From: Diphasiastrum complanatum
Taxonomy: Eukaryota > Streptophyta > Lycopodiopsida > Lycopodiales > Lycopodiaceae
Length of the DNA: 64,000 nt
Direction: 5' to 3'
NCBI GenBank assembly: GCA_029204225.1
Contig: MU832136.1
Span: forward strand, 1 to 64,000
A program made the translations under genes and the position numbers. Numbering within the stretch: the stretch's first letter is position 1; each line of letters opens with the position of its first letter. Under the pieces are notes generated by a model. It was given only the letters and a program-made list of their open reading frames with translations. It was not told the origin of the DNA and made no database searches. Shown here in pieces: positions 44,471 through 55,033 of the stretch.

Positions 44471-45301
44471 TGTGCAAAAAGTACAAAAATGACCAAGAGT
44501 GGATCTTAATCTGATCCTCAAGAGGGATTGGTTGTCAGATTACTTGATCTATCAATCTACTTGAGATTAAGATCAATCTAGATCAATTCTAGACACAAAA
44601 TCCTAACAAGAACAATTATTAACTGGAGGTAGGTGTACTTTCTGGTTTCCCACGTGTGAAACCCTGTCTGAGTACGGACTCTAACCTGAAAATCAAGTAC
44701 ATATTGATAGCATCTCAAAACAATCAAAACAAATGTAGACAAATGGAGAGAATCACTCAAAATTGCTTCCAAAACCAAGATTGGTGTCACACACTGATTA
44801 TGGCCAAATGTGGCTCTATATATACAATAAGTGGGAGCTCGTGGTATTAATCATCCCTTTGATCCCACATGTGTGAAGGTGCTTTGTCATATGATGATTC
44901 ATCATGCAAAACTGACACTTGGACAAAACCTTCTATTTTGAGCACTTTTGGTCCATTTTCCTTCTACATGGAGATCTACTTGGAAATCTTCTAGAAGTCA
45001 AAATTCGTCTAATTCAGCTTATTCCACACGTGTGAGTTGTCCTCTACACATGGGATATGACACCTAACCAAAATATTTGGCTCATGCAATTAATAGATTG
45101 ATGCCATGTGTCATATATCTAGAAAACTAGTTTTTGGCCTTTTTACCACTAGAACTTGAATTAAGTCATATGTACAACCTATATGATTATGGTACATGAG
45201 AAGTACACTATTTTCACACGTGGGAACAGGCTCTACACATGTGTGTTTATCTATATACAAGATTTTTGGCCTCTACCAAGCTTATTTTTGCATTTTTCAC
45301 A
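44471..45301 (-). repeat. 3' LTR of the 44471-49235 element
   Basis: This is near-identical to 48404-49235, with scattered single-base differences. It contains CACACGTGTG-type boxes and, on the minus strand, a TATATATAG box near 44820. Confidence 0.92.
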
Positions 45302-45424
45302 CTCCTCAAAAATCTAGCTTGATGGAAAACATGATGATCTTGAACTTGACTCCATGGGCTGAATTGGTCTTTGCTGGTTCAAAAGGTGTGAAGATCAGCC
45401 AATGAGCTTGATGTTGATCTAAAA

Positions 45425-46804
45425 TCACCATATCCATGATAGTGCTTCTTTGACGTTGACATCTTTGATGAGCTTGAGAGCTTTACACCATCCTAGCACC
45501 TCCAAAATTGATTCCTTCCAATTTTCATGTAGATGCTTGACCTTGAGGCTTGCTCCTTCACATGAGATATGCTTCTCTTTCCCTTGAAATATGAGCCACA
45601 TGGGTTCAACCATGTTTCTTGAGTTTCTTTTTGGAATCACAACTTGAGAAGGTCTCTCCTCCTCAATCTTTGGCACACTTGAACCTTGAGATGACTCCTT
45701 AAGATCCTCTTCATGATGCTCCTTCTTGATGGAAATCCGAGACCTCCATGTCTCATAATGATCACAACAAGTATGACCATTCAATATGCACCTCCTATGA
45801 TTATCAAGATTACTTATGCTAGAAACATAAGTCCAAAAATCACCACAACTTGGCATGATTTTCCCAATATTGAAATCAAAAGGTATCTCCATCTCAATAA
45901 GGCTAACTACTTGCTTATGGATATAAGTGTCCACTTTGGATGCTTCACTTATTCTCATAAGAAGTTTACAACTTGCCTTCAGGATTGAAAACATACAATT
46001 TTCATCTTTATGAATGAACACATCATTCATGATCTTATTGAAACCAAAAGATCCTACATTATGAAGGTATTTCCATTTCCTTGACTTCATAACTAATGTA
46101 AGCTTACAAGGAAAACATATTTTGACATCTTTTGAGGCATCACACTCAACTAGTATTGCCTTAATCCACCTTTGAGATACAAAAATCTCTTCAAAGCAAA
46201 ATGGTTCTTCATAAGTTGACATGAGCGCATAAATGAAACTATTTTCATTTTGTGATTGCTCCTTCTCCTTGATTGATTTCTCTTGGATAATAACAATAAG
46301 TTTGAACTTGTCCAAAGTTCCAAGCAAAATACTTTCCAAGGACATAAAATAAATCCAAGTTACTTTCATGAAAGTGACATCTATCTTTGCATCTTGAACC
46401 AAACAATGCACTTCCAAATGAAAAATCTGAAAAGATTTGACATGTGTTGTGATGGACTCTTGAAGACAAATCTTGCAAGTCCTTGTGAGACTCCAAGCCT
46501 CATTCACCTTTCCACAAAGGAAACACCTTTCCTTGGACTTGTCCTTCTTGTATTTGCATTTTGAACTTGAAGCTCCATCCTTCACCTTGGCCCCCTTGCT
46601 TTGGTTCTCCTTGGATGGACTGGTCTTCTTTTTGTAGCATCTTGAGAAAAAATATCCTCCCTTGCCACAAAGGTTGCACTCAAGATCCTTTCTTTCCTTC
46701 AATAGGATGCCACCTATTGATGCCATGTGAATAAAACCTTGTGATATGATTCTACAAATGTAATTTGTGACTTTCAAGAGAATAGATTTGAGCATCTTCA
46801 ACAA
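45425..46804 (-). CDS. Chimeric Gag-like zinc-knuckle protein of a non-autonomous Copia-type element
   Basis: This is 459 codons, from ATG at 46804 to the stop at 45425. A degenerate CCHC knuckle CNLCGKGGYFFSRCYKKK lies near residues 43-60, and a second cysteine cluster CFLCGKVN...CKICLQ near 93-113. The segment YALMSTYEEPFCFEEIF...WIKAI (about residue 205) resembles the pre-RT region of Copia pol (EPT..EA....W..AM). A long middle region (about 225-350) shows no known domain. The C-terminal third is charged (EERPSQVVIPKRNSRN). No protease DSGA, integrase or YVDD is present. The usual Gag N-terminal SNYSxWK domain is also missing. It may bind element RNA through the knuckles. The long intact frame suggests selection or youth. 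Confidence 0.7.
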   Translation of the reverse strand: MLKMLKSILLKVTNYICRIISQGFIHMASIGGILLKERKDLECNLCGKGGYFFSRCYKKKTSPSKENQSKGAKVKDGASSSKCKYKKDKSKERCFLCGKVNEAWSLTRTCKICLQESITTHVKSFQIFHLEVHCLVQDAKIDVTFMKVTWIYFMSLESILLGTLDKFKLIVIIQEKSIKEKEQSQNENSFIYALMSTYEEPFCFEEIFVSQRWIKAILVECDASKDVKICFPCKLTLVMKSRKWKYLHNVGSFGFNKIMNDVFIHKDENCMFSILKASCKLLMRISEASKVDTYIHKQVVSLIEMEIPFDFNIGKIMPSCGDFWTYVSSISNLDNHRRCILNGHTCCDHYETWRSRISIKKEHHEEDLKESSQGSSVPKIEEERPSQVVIPKRNSRNMVEPMWLIFQGKEKHISCEGASLKVKHLHENWKESILEVLGWCKALKLIKDVNVKEALSWIW

Positions 46805-48390
46805 TCTAGAAGGATCTACAAAAGATCTAGCTCACAAACCTAAGAATCAATCTTCACAGTAATGACTAGTCACTTGGAAACTTTGCTTTGATCACTAAGA
46901 CAAAAGCACACAATCTTTGAATCAAATCACTAAAGAAATCAGATCCAATCTCCTATTGGAATCATCAAATACCAATGACTCTTTCTTTTGAAAGTTGAAA
47001 TGGATATGAAAAACATTTGACACCTAGATTTTCCTTTTTACTTGACTAGTTCTCTCAACACTTGAGATTCTTGAACAAAAGATGGGTTTTGTTTCAAATA
47101 CATGAAAATCAAACTTAATCACTTCTTTTGGACTCACTCTTGACCCAAATAATCTCACACTTGAGATTTAGAATGAATTTGATTTGATTTGACAACAAAC
47201 TATACCACCAATTTTTCACAAAGCTTAAAAAATTAGACAACTAGAGATTCACAAAGATCTCAACCATGCATGAATACTCAAATATGGACTCCTCCTCATT
47301 CTAGACATCCAATGGGATCTCAAATTGACCCTCACACTCTCACAAAGAAAATTGAATAGAACTAATTTGAGTTTCATACATACTATGTCAATTTTTGCTC
47401 AACAAATTGAATTCAATCACTCCTATTGGATTCCACCAATTACTCTACCTTTTAAGACTTGGAATGAAATTCAAAATCAAAAGTTGTGATTTTTCTCACT
47501 AAGATATTGTGCTTCAAAGAGCTAATGCCACTTAGAAATATTTGATCACCTAGGAAAAGACAAATTCTTCACCAATAACAACACATAATGAGCTTCTAGA
47601 TCTTGCCTTCTACAAAGGAAGGAACTCTTAAAAAATTGGATCTCTCTCTACACATTTGCCATAGACACCTTAATGACTCTTTTCAAACCTTACAATCACT
47701 CAAACAAATTGAGTAGGGTTGAACAATGTGACTTGGATCTCAATCTCTTTTCTAGAACTCTCAATTGAAGCCAATCTATGTCAAATTCTACAAAAGATTT
47801 GCATAGATGCTCTATATGCACTAGAAACTCTCAAAGGTTTCACTTGGAGGACAGATCCAAAGATTTTTTCTAGCAAATTGATGCTTCTAAACTTGACCCT
47901 ATCACTCTTGAACAAATCTAGAGTGCTGGTACAATGGATTTCAACCTCTCACCTTGCATATCACTCCTTAATCTATGATTTTTAGCAAAATCTCTCTCAA
48001 CTTCAACATGCACTCAAAAAATCAGAGATAATCAATCAGTGCACCTAATTCAAACTTCAAATTTAATTTCTTGGCTGATCTAATCCAAGAGCTAATCAAG
48101 GGATTAGATTCTTTATAGAAAATACTTGATTTTGCACCAAAAATCCCTCAAATTGGGTGTGTGAGTCAAATTGTACAAATTTTTGAATTTTCTCAGCCAA
48201 AATCAGAGCTGTACGTCCTCACACGTGTGAAAAGGGTTCCTACAGCCCACAACAAGTTTTGGTCCAAAAATTTTGAGAATATCTATCAAATCCAACTTGC
48301 TACCCAAAATTTGACTAGTTTCCAAAAAACTGCTAATTTTGATTTTGATTTGGATTAACCCTATCAATTTCAACAAAACCTCTTGTACTA
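46805..48390 (-). other. Leader of the 44471-49235 element
   Basis: This is about 1.6 kb without a convincing ORF on the element's strand. It is AT-rich. Opposite-strand frames here lack motifs. Confidence 0.6.
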
Positions 48391-48403
48391 GGCTCTAATA
48401 CCA
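48391..48403 (-). promoter_or_regulatory. Primer-binding site
   Basis: The minus strand reads TGGTATTAGAGCC, one base from the usual Copia TGGTATCAGAGCC, and it abuts the 5' LTR edge at 48404. Confidence 0.88.
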
Positions 48404-49235
48404 TGTGCAAAAAGTACAAAAAGGACCAAGAGTGGATCTTAATCTGATCCTCAAGAGGGATTGGTTGTCAGATTACTTGATCTATCAATCTACTTGAGAT
48501 TAAGATCAATCTAGATCAATTCTAGACACAAAATCCTAACAAGAACAATCATTAATTGAAGGTAGGTGTACTTTCTGGTTTTCCACGTGTGAAACCCTGT
48601 CTGAGTACGGACTCCAACCTGAAAATCAAGTACACATTGATAGCACCTCAAAACAATCAAAACAAATGTAGGCAAATGGAGAGAATCACTCAAAATTGCT
48701 TCCAAAACCAAGATTGGTGTCACACACTGATTATGGCCAAATGTGGCTCTATATATACAATAAGTGGGAGCTCGTGGTATTGATCATCCCTTTGATCCCA
48801 CATGTGTGAAGGTGCTTTGTCATATGATGATTCATCATGCAAAACTGACACTTGGACAAAACGTTCTATTTTGAGCACTTTTGGTCCATTTTCCTTTTAT
48901 ATGGAGATCTACTTGAAAATCTTCTAGAAGTCAAAATTCTCCTAATTCAGCTTATTCCACACGTGTGATCTGTCCTCTACACATGGGATATGACACCTAA
49001 CCAAAATATTTGGCTCATGCAATCAATAGATTGATGCCATGTGTCATATATCTAGAAAACTAGTTTTTGGCCTTTTTAGCCACTAGAACTTGAATTAAAT
49101 CATATGTACAACCTATATGATTATGGTACATGACAAGTGCACTATTTTCACACGTGGGAACAGGCTCCACACATGTGTGTTTATCTATATACAAGATTTT
49201 TGGCCTCTACCAAGCTTATTTTTGCATTTTTCACA
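48404..49235 (-). repeat. 5' LTR of the 44471-49235 element
   Basis: This 832-bp copy is followed by CTCAG (49236-49240), identical to the bases before 44471. Confidence 0.92.
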
Positions 49236-49433
49236 CTCAGAACCTCCCGCCATGGCTGGAGGACTGCAGACGACCACAAACGGACAACACTAGGGACCAC
49301 AGAGGACCGTAGAGACCGTAGAGGTTGCAGATGATTGTAGAGGACCACAGACGACCGTAGATGACTGTAGATGACCGCAAGGGTCGTAGATGGCCTCAAA
49401 ACTTCCCGTCGTGGTGGGAGGACCGCATCCCAA
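49236..49433. repeat. GACCGCAGAGG array, right part
   Basis: It continues the array cut at 44470, with palindromes at 49239-49263 and 49398-49422. Confidence 0.85.
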
Positions 49434-50178
49434 TGCTTTGGTGAAGATATCAACCACACATTCCCTTGAGGACACATGTTGAAGCTCCACCTCCTTTGCA
49501 ATGACTTGCTCCCTCACAAAATGTTGACATATTACTTCAATGTGCCATGAAGAATTACATAGAATGTAAATGAGATGATTCCTCCATGCTATCAACTTTG
49601 AACTCTTTGAAAACATATAGCAAACAAACAATAAATGTAAGTGATAACCATTTTCTTTCTTGTATCCTCCCTTTTTGTCCTTTGTTGCCATGTATCCACC
49701 ATGAAACTCCATGAATGAGCCTCCATCTCCATCTTGCAACAAGAAACCATCAAACCTTGGAAATACATGAGTAAGTGAGTACATCAATGATGCAAATACA
49801 GCACCACATGACTCCATAAACCAAGCAAGTTTTACTAGTCCATCTTCAAGATCTACTTGACACAAGAAAATGACCATGAATTCACCAAAAAATGACAATC
49901 TCTAATCATTGGCATCAAGTAGCTCAACACTTGAGAAATTGATCATGGATGAGTGATACAATGAACTTACAATAGATTCATTTCCATCAAAAAAACCATC
50001 CAAGAATAATATTCCAACTCCAACATCAAAATGATGCTCATCAATGTAGCTAGTTTTACCATATCTTGACAATTTGCACACATCCACATGAAATTGCTCA
50101 AACATGAGATAGAACAAGTAAAGTAAACTTGAACAACACTTACTTGTTGCTCCTTTGACCTTACCTGAGTCTTCAATT
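49434..50178 (-). pseudogene. Copia RNase H tail fused to an ORF of unknown origin, minus strand
   Basis: Read on the minus strand from 50178. LYLFYLMFEQFHVDVCKL, then SRYGKTSYI, SFFGEFMVIFLCQVDLEDGL, MESCGAVFASLMYS and PRFDGFLLQDGDGG closely match the ORF at 60075-61016. One TAG interrupts it near 49905. It then joins the Copia RNase H end (HFVREQVIAKEVELQHVSS, DIFTKALG) at about 49530-49431. The left end is cut at the repeat array. The right end is cut by a Copia LTR that starts at 50179. It is a second copy of the module that replaces RT in the 56282-62300 element. Confidence 0.8.
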
Positions 50179-50845
50179 GTGAAAGTTATAAAAATTTATC
50201 TATCATAGCTTTAGGGGTTTGCTAAGTTTTTATGTCAAGCATCTTTGTGTAGGAGTTTGATAGGGCCAAAATTGGCAAAGATGACAAAATTGTCAATTCC
50301 ACATGTAAAGCCACAGTTGCCAAAAGTAGCTTATGATGCAATCTTGAGCTAGTTAGGCTTGTAAATAGGCTTGTGACACTTGTGTTAATGTAATCTGATG
50401 AGTGAACAAGTCAAAGTGTTGGTTTTGGTCAAAGGGTCCAATCAAAATTTAGAAATCCTCATGAAGGGTCCACTAGAATTGTTGGATGCATCACTCATCC
50501 AATGGCATTAGAGAGGCTAAGATTAGGGGTCCAATAGAAAGTAAGCATGGCTCTCCACGAGTTTCATATGTACTCTCATTACCAATCATAATCCAATTGA
50601 GTTTTTGAGTCATATTGAGTGCAATCAAGTTTTGCTTGTATTTTCTTTTCTCTCTACCCGAGAAGAGGAGCTTACTTTTACTTAGTTTTTTCATGAAGCA
50701 CTTCTCTTACATGTGAAAAAACTTTGGTTATCAATCTATGTATCTATCTTTGCCTCTTTGCCTTAGATTTTGATCTAGGTCTTGGATGTCAATCTAGTAT
50801 TGATCTAAAGTGCATAAGTTTTGCTTAAGAGATCATTCACACACA
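50179..50845 (+). repeat. Copia LTR, 5' copy of a hollowed-out element
   Basis: It starts TGTGAAAGTTATAAAAA and ends near ...GATCATTCACACA. About 480 bp match 53789-54260 in the same orientation. No primer site follows. Inverted Gypsy sequence begins instead, so the element's internal part has been lost or replaced. Confidence 0.75.
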
Positions 50846-50847
50846 TT

Positions 50848-51182
50848 AGGGCATTCCTAGATGTGTGGAACTCGAGTTGGTCTCTTTTTATAGTAGAGAG
50901 GAGGACCCTAGCCTCTGATTGGTCCATTTTTGCCTCCCTAATTATTCAAATTTAAAAAGAGTGGGAACCATCCAAATTGGAGAGAAACCTAACTTTATTC
51001 ACTAGCTTGACATTTAGGCCCTACGACATTAAAAGTCTCGCAAAAAGGCCTAAAGTCCTTTTATTGACTTTCTCATTAATCAAAACTCTCGAGTTGGACT
51101 TAGACACGTAGGAGGGTGCCAAATCCCTCTCACTTATTAACTAGGGTTAGGGTTGCCTTGGGATCCGCAAACCCTCCAATAG
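50848..51182 (-). repeat. Partial Gypsy 3' LTR, minus strand
   Basis: It covers the LTR start through the TATAAAAAGAGA box (about 50884) to just past CTCGAGTTCC. The rest of the LTR is missing where it meets the Copia LTR. Confidence 0.82.
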
Positions 51183-51199
51183 TATCCCCCACCAAAATT

Positions 51200-52361
51200 G
51201 GTGGCGGTCCCACGACACCTGCGAGATGAAGATGGACTCGCTTGCACTGCCTGTGGAATTGGCTGTTGTTCTTCAACGTCTAGAGCTCCACCCTAGTCCA
51301 TGCCTGAATCTAGACTTGTATCCATTGGTACTACAGTTTGGTGCAGAGGGGAGAATTGTGGCATGATCGGTACTAAGATTTGAGGTCTAGCTTCCAACAC
51401 CTGATCGACAGCTTTTTCATAGGCACTGATTGTTGTTTTAGCCTTTGTCAACTCAGCTGAAGCTGCTCCTTTGAATCCGTCAAAGTGGCCTTGGAATTCC
51501 TAAAGCACACTTTGTAAGTTTTTACTTTTTTGAACAAATACGCGATCTCCGTCGGATTTATCGGATGATTTGGTATTTGCATCTGAAGATACGCATCACA
51601 CTCAAGGGTGGTCGCATCCAATTCAACTTGGAGACGTGTGCGATCCTACTCTGTCATCTGCAGTTGACCTTGTAGCAGCTGTACTTGTTGCTTTGCACTC
51701 TACACGGCCTTGTCCACCTGATCTTGTGCGGTTGTCAAGGCATTTTACAGGGAGCTGACGTATTTTTCGAGGCAATCAACCTGTTGCTGTGCCATCTTCT
51801 TCTCAGTTTCAAATTTCTCTTCGTGCTGCTTGGCGATCTTCAATTCTTTGTCCAGCTAGATAATCTCCTAGTTGATAAGAGTATTTTTGGATCCCATATC
51901 TAAAATTTGCTACTCCATTTCTTTTTTCTTCTCCAGCATAGATTGGATCACTTGCGCAAGGCTTGAGACCAAATTGAGAGCAGCACCAGCGTCTACTATC
52001 ATGGAGGTGGTAGCAGCAAAAGGACCTGATGGTACTATCCTCGGTTGGCGTGGAAGAGGTGCCAGAAATTCTTCTTCTTCTAAGAGGTCCTCCTCTTCAT
52101 AGCCTCAGGCATTGTGGCATCAAAATGCTTTGGTGATTTCACAGCTTGCTCGACCCGAAGTGTGAATGACAATTGCTCGACGTGGATGATTCTCCCTGAA
52201 AAGGCTCTCTCATGAATACCCATTGCAGTAAGCAGAGGCTCCGCAAGGGTCATCCATTGAGTGACCATGCTTGTGCTAGGAAGTATCATGATATCCGTTG
52301 CAGATGGGACATCACGATGGATAGTATAACGAGGAGACTAGGATGTATCTGTGGAAGACAT
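51200..52361 (-). pseudogene. Extra 3' ORF of the Gypsy element (coiled-coil-rich), broken
   Basis: ATG at 52361 opens MSSTDTS, then a TAG. The frame continues YTIHRDVPSATDIMILPSTS and SGRIIHVEQLSFTLRVEQAV to about 52090. After a shift it continues EEEDLLEEEEFLAPLPRQP and LAQVIQSMLEKKKEMEQQIL to the low-complexity Q/E/K region ending near 51250. Its place between integrase and the 3' LTR fits the additional ORFs known in Tat/Athila-like Gypsy elements. Stops and shifts make it inactive. Its function is unknown. Heptad-like charge patterns suggest a coiled coil in the second half. Confidence 0.6.
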
Positions 52362-52369
52362 GATGATCA

Positions 52370-53090
52370 AAAACAAAAAGTAAGACACATGAGTGTATAA
52401 CAGAAAATAGTTCAAAAAGTTTGAAAAGCTTTGGTCGCTAGAAAAATTGGCAAGAGCTTCGCTAGCCCAAGTGAGGAATGAATTGAATTCAGCTGACTTA
52501 TAGGTCAATTTGGAGGGTCCATTACACTGAATACTAGTTTGGCTGATCAGTTTTGAACAAAAATTTGCAGGCATGTACAATACTGTGAAAATAGGCTATA
52601 AAAATGTCAATGAAGGTTTTTGAGGATCTAAACCTATCCGACGAATGTTTTCAAGGGTTGGCGAAGGATGAACCTTGGCCGAAGAGGGTCCTTTGTCTAA
52701 GTACTGTCATAAAGCTCAGCGAAGGTTCCCAAAATGGCATATCGCTGATCATTTGCCTGACTCAAAAAATGGATTTTTTCTAGAAAAGAACCTTCGCCCA
52801 ACTCAGTATAGATATATTTGAAGTGGATGTACACTCTGAAAGCTTAACGAAGGTTTTTGATACTGTATAGGCCACATATGACCGAAACAGTGATTTTATA
52901 AATCATTTTTCATTTAAAAATATTGTTTCTCCTTTTTCCATGCTGATGACTTTTCTGACTTTTGCTCATCAGTCTTTTCTCACCTTTTTTTTTTTTTTTT
53001 TTTTTTCAAACAAAAACTTTAACAATTAAATATTGAAAACTGAAAAACAAATAAAAATGAAAAATGAATTAGATCATGCTTGCTAGTTTG
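52370..53090 (-). other. Gypsy spacer with CCTTCGCC motifs and a poly-T run
   Basis: No ORF was recognised. AAGGTT/CCTTCGCC-type units occur at 52620-52860 and a run of about 22 T at about 52986-53007. Confidence 0.55.
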
Positions 53091-53445
53091 GCGGAGCAGG
53101 CTACCAAAACTTGCGGTGTTGGCTGCCCTGCCATTCACCGGAGTATCAAATCATTTTCCGTCCAAGTGTTCAAGAATTACTACGCCATAGTTCAAGATTT
53201 TCTTTAGTTTATACGGGCCTTCACTGGTAAACTTCAATTTACCCTTGATTAGCTTGGTTTTGTACATCAGTCAAGGTCTCCTGCTTTCAGATCCTTTTTG
53301 TGCAATTGACAATCGTGCCATGCCTTGTGGTGGGCTTTCTCTGCTGCTAATGCATGAACTGTCATCAATCGTGTTTCACATAATTTGTGCAGTGCTTCAT
53401 GACGAAGTTGCAAAGACTTATCATCATTTAACTGTTCTGTTGCAG
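53090..53445 (-). pseudogene. Gypsy integrase C-terminal fragment, minus strand
   Basis: EQLNDDKSLQLRHEALHKLC, then HALAAEKAHHKAWHDCQLHK and KDLKAGDL match the stretch just after the integrase core in plant Gypsy elements (K...YH..K....GDLVL), followed by shifted-frame residues toward FTSEGPY- and NG-like motifs. It joins Copia RNase H at about 53445. Confidence 0.72.
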
Positions 53446-53769
53446 CTATGTGTAAAGATGGGATGCTTTGGATCAAGAGGATTCTATTGGAGCTAAAGTG
53501 CATCAAAGAGGAGGAGCTACCATTGATTTATTGTGATAATATCTCAGCCAAAGCACTTGCAAATAATCCATTTTTTTCATGCAAGAAGCAAGCACATAGA
53601 AGTGGCACACGACTTTGTGAGAGAAAAGCTTATTGGAGGAGAGTTCCATTTGGAGCATATCAATTTATCATCTTGTATTGCTGATATACTCACCAAGCCT
53701 CTACTCAAGAGTTCCTTCATCAAACATAGATCCAATCTTGGAATGATTCCAAGATCCATATTTTTTTAG
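53446..53769 (+). pseudogene. Copia RNase H fragment, plus strand
   Basis: DGMLWIKRILLELKCI and YCDNISAKALANNP, then after a one-base shift HARSKHIEVAHDFVREKLIG and SSCIADILTKPLLKSSFIKH, SNLGMIP. It ends 19 bp before the LTR at 53789, after a purine tract (TCAGGAG). Confidence 0.9.
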
Positions 53770-53788
53770 ATTAGATATCTTTTCAGGA

Positions 53789-54288
53789 GTGTGAAAGTTA
53801 TAAAAAGTTATCTATCATAGCTTTAGGGGTTTGCTAAGTTTTTATGTCAAGCATCTTTGTGTAGGAGTTTGATAGGGCCAAAATTGGCAAAGATGGCAAA
53901 ATTGTCAATTCCACATGTAAGGACACAATTTGGCCAAAAGTAGCTTATGATGCAATCTCGAGCTAGTTAGGCTTGTAAATAGGCTTGTGACACTTGTGTT
54001 AATGTAATCTGATGAGTGATCAAGTCAAAGTGTTGGCTTTGTTCAAAGGGTCCAATCAAAATTGATAAATCCTCATGAAGGGTCCAATAAAATTGCAAGA
54101 TGGATGTATCACTCATCCAATAGCATTAGAGAGGCTAGGAATAGGGGTCCAATAGGAAGTAAGCATGGCTCTCCACAGGTTTCATATGTCCTCTCATTAC
54201 TAATCATAATCTAATTGAGTGCAATCAAGTTTTGCTTGTACTTTCTTCGCTCTCTACCCGAGGACAATTTGCTCTAATATCTATCTAT
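53789..54288 (+). repeat. Copia 3' LTR, truncated
   Basis: It matches 50179-50665 (TGTGAAAGTTATAAAAAG ... CTCTCTACCCGAG). It is cut after about 480 bp, directly before the Gypsy LTR that begins TGTTGGAGGG at 54289. Confidence 0.82.
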
Positions 54289-55011
54289 TGTTGGAGGGTT
54301 TGCGGATACCAAGGCAACTTTTAGTTAATAAGTGAGAGGGATTTGGCACCCTGCGATGATCACATAGAGATTTGATTAACTAAAAGTCAATAAAAGGACT
54401 TTAGGCCTTTTTGTGGGACTTTTAATGTCGCAGGACCTAAATGTCAAGTTAGTAAATAAAGTTGGGTTTCCCTCCAATTTGGATGGTTCTCACTCTTTTT
54501 TAAAATTTGAATAATTAGGGAGGCAGAAATGGACCAATAGGATTCAGAGGCCAGGGTCATCCTCTCTACTATAAAAAGGGACCAACTCGAGTTCCTACAC
54601 ATGTTCATTTCTTCAATTCAATAAAGCAGATTGGTTCTCTTGTGAAATGGATTGATGAATGTCCTTGATCTCTATTACTTTTCCTCCATCTCTCATGCTT
54701 TATTTGGATTTATCAATTGTTGGATCTGATTGCTATTGGAATTGCATGTTATTATAGTTTTTATGAGGGAGAAAGGGAGAGAAAAAAAAAAGTGAGCTAT
54801 CTTCTTGTGGATCTAGTGTTAGGGATGTAGTGTTAAAGCTTAGGGTTAATGAATGTTAGAATTAGATGTCGATCTTCCGTTCATGCTGAAATCTGAACTA
54901 TACTATCGCTCTCATGGAAACAAATCTATACATGACAACTAACTTTGTCTCTTTGATGCTAGATTGATTAGATCTTGGATTGAGGTTAGGCAAAGAAAGA
55001 AATTCACTACA
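54289..55011 (+). repeat. Gypsy 5' LTR
   Basis: TGTTGGAGGGTTTGCGG...AATTCACTACA, with a TATAAAAA box at about 54570. The CACTACA end and the offset to the primer site match the Gypsy fragment at 20913-21065. Confidence 0.85.
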
Positions 55012-55015
55012 ATTT

Positions 55016-55033
55016 TGGCACCCTTGCCGGGGA
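55016..55033 (+). promoter_or_regulatory. Gypsy primer-binding site (variant)
   Basis: TGGCACCCTTGCCGGGGA, differing at two positions from the site at 21072. Confidence 0.85.

Larger units (their letters stand above)
44471..49235 (-). mobile_element. Complete non-autonomous LTR retrotransposon with one zinc-knuckle ORF
   Basis: This is a 4765-bp element with 831-832-bp LTRs (44471-45301 and 48404-49235), perfect CTCAG target duplications (44466-44470 and 49236-49240) and a primer site next to the right LTR, so it reads on the minus strand. The termini are TGTGAAAAATG...GTACTTTTTGCACA. Protease, integrase, RT and RNase H motifs are all absent. The only sizeable ORF is 46804-45425. This structure fits the class of terminal-repeat elements that carry only a Gag-like ORF and depend on other elements. 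The high LTR similarity by eye points to recent movement. Confidence 0.9.
50848..53445 (-). mobile_element. 3' part of a Ty3/Gypsy element, minus strand
   Basis: Read right to left: integrase C-terminus (53445-53090), a spacer, an extra 3' ORF (52361-51200), a polypurine tract GGTGGGGGATAC, then a partial LTR (51182-50848). The LTR portion matches the plus-strand Gypsy LTR at 54289 (GGAGGGTTTGCGGAT, TATAAAAA, ACTCGAGTTCC), so the two belong to one family in opposite orientation. Confidence 0.82.

Noticed and set aside
51570-52102. Plus-strand ORFs opposite the Gypsy 3' ORF
   Set aside because: The minus strand has the element context and charged coiled-coil pattern. The plus frames lack motifs.
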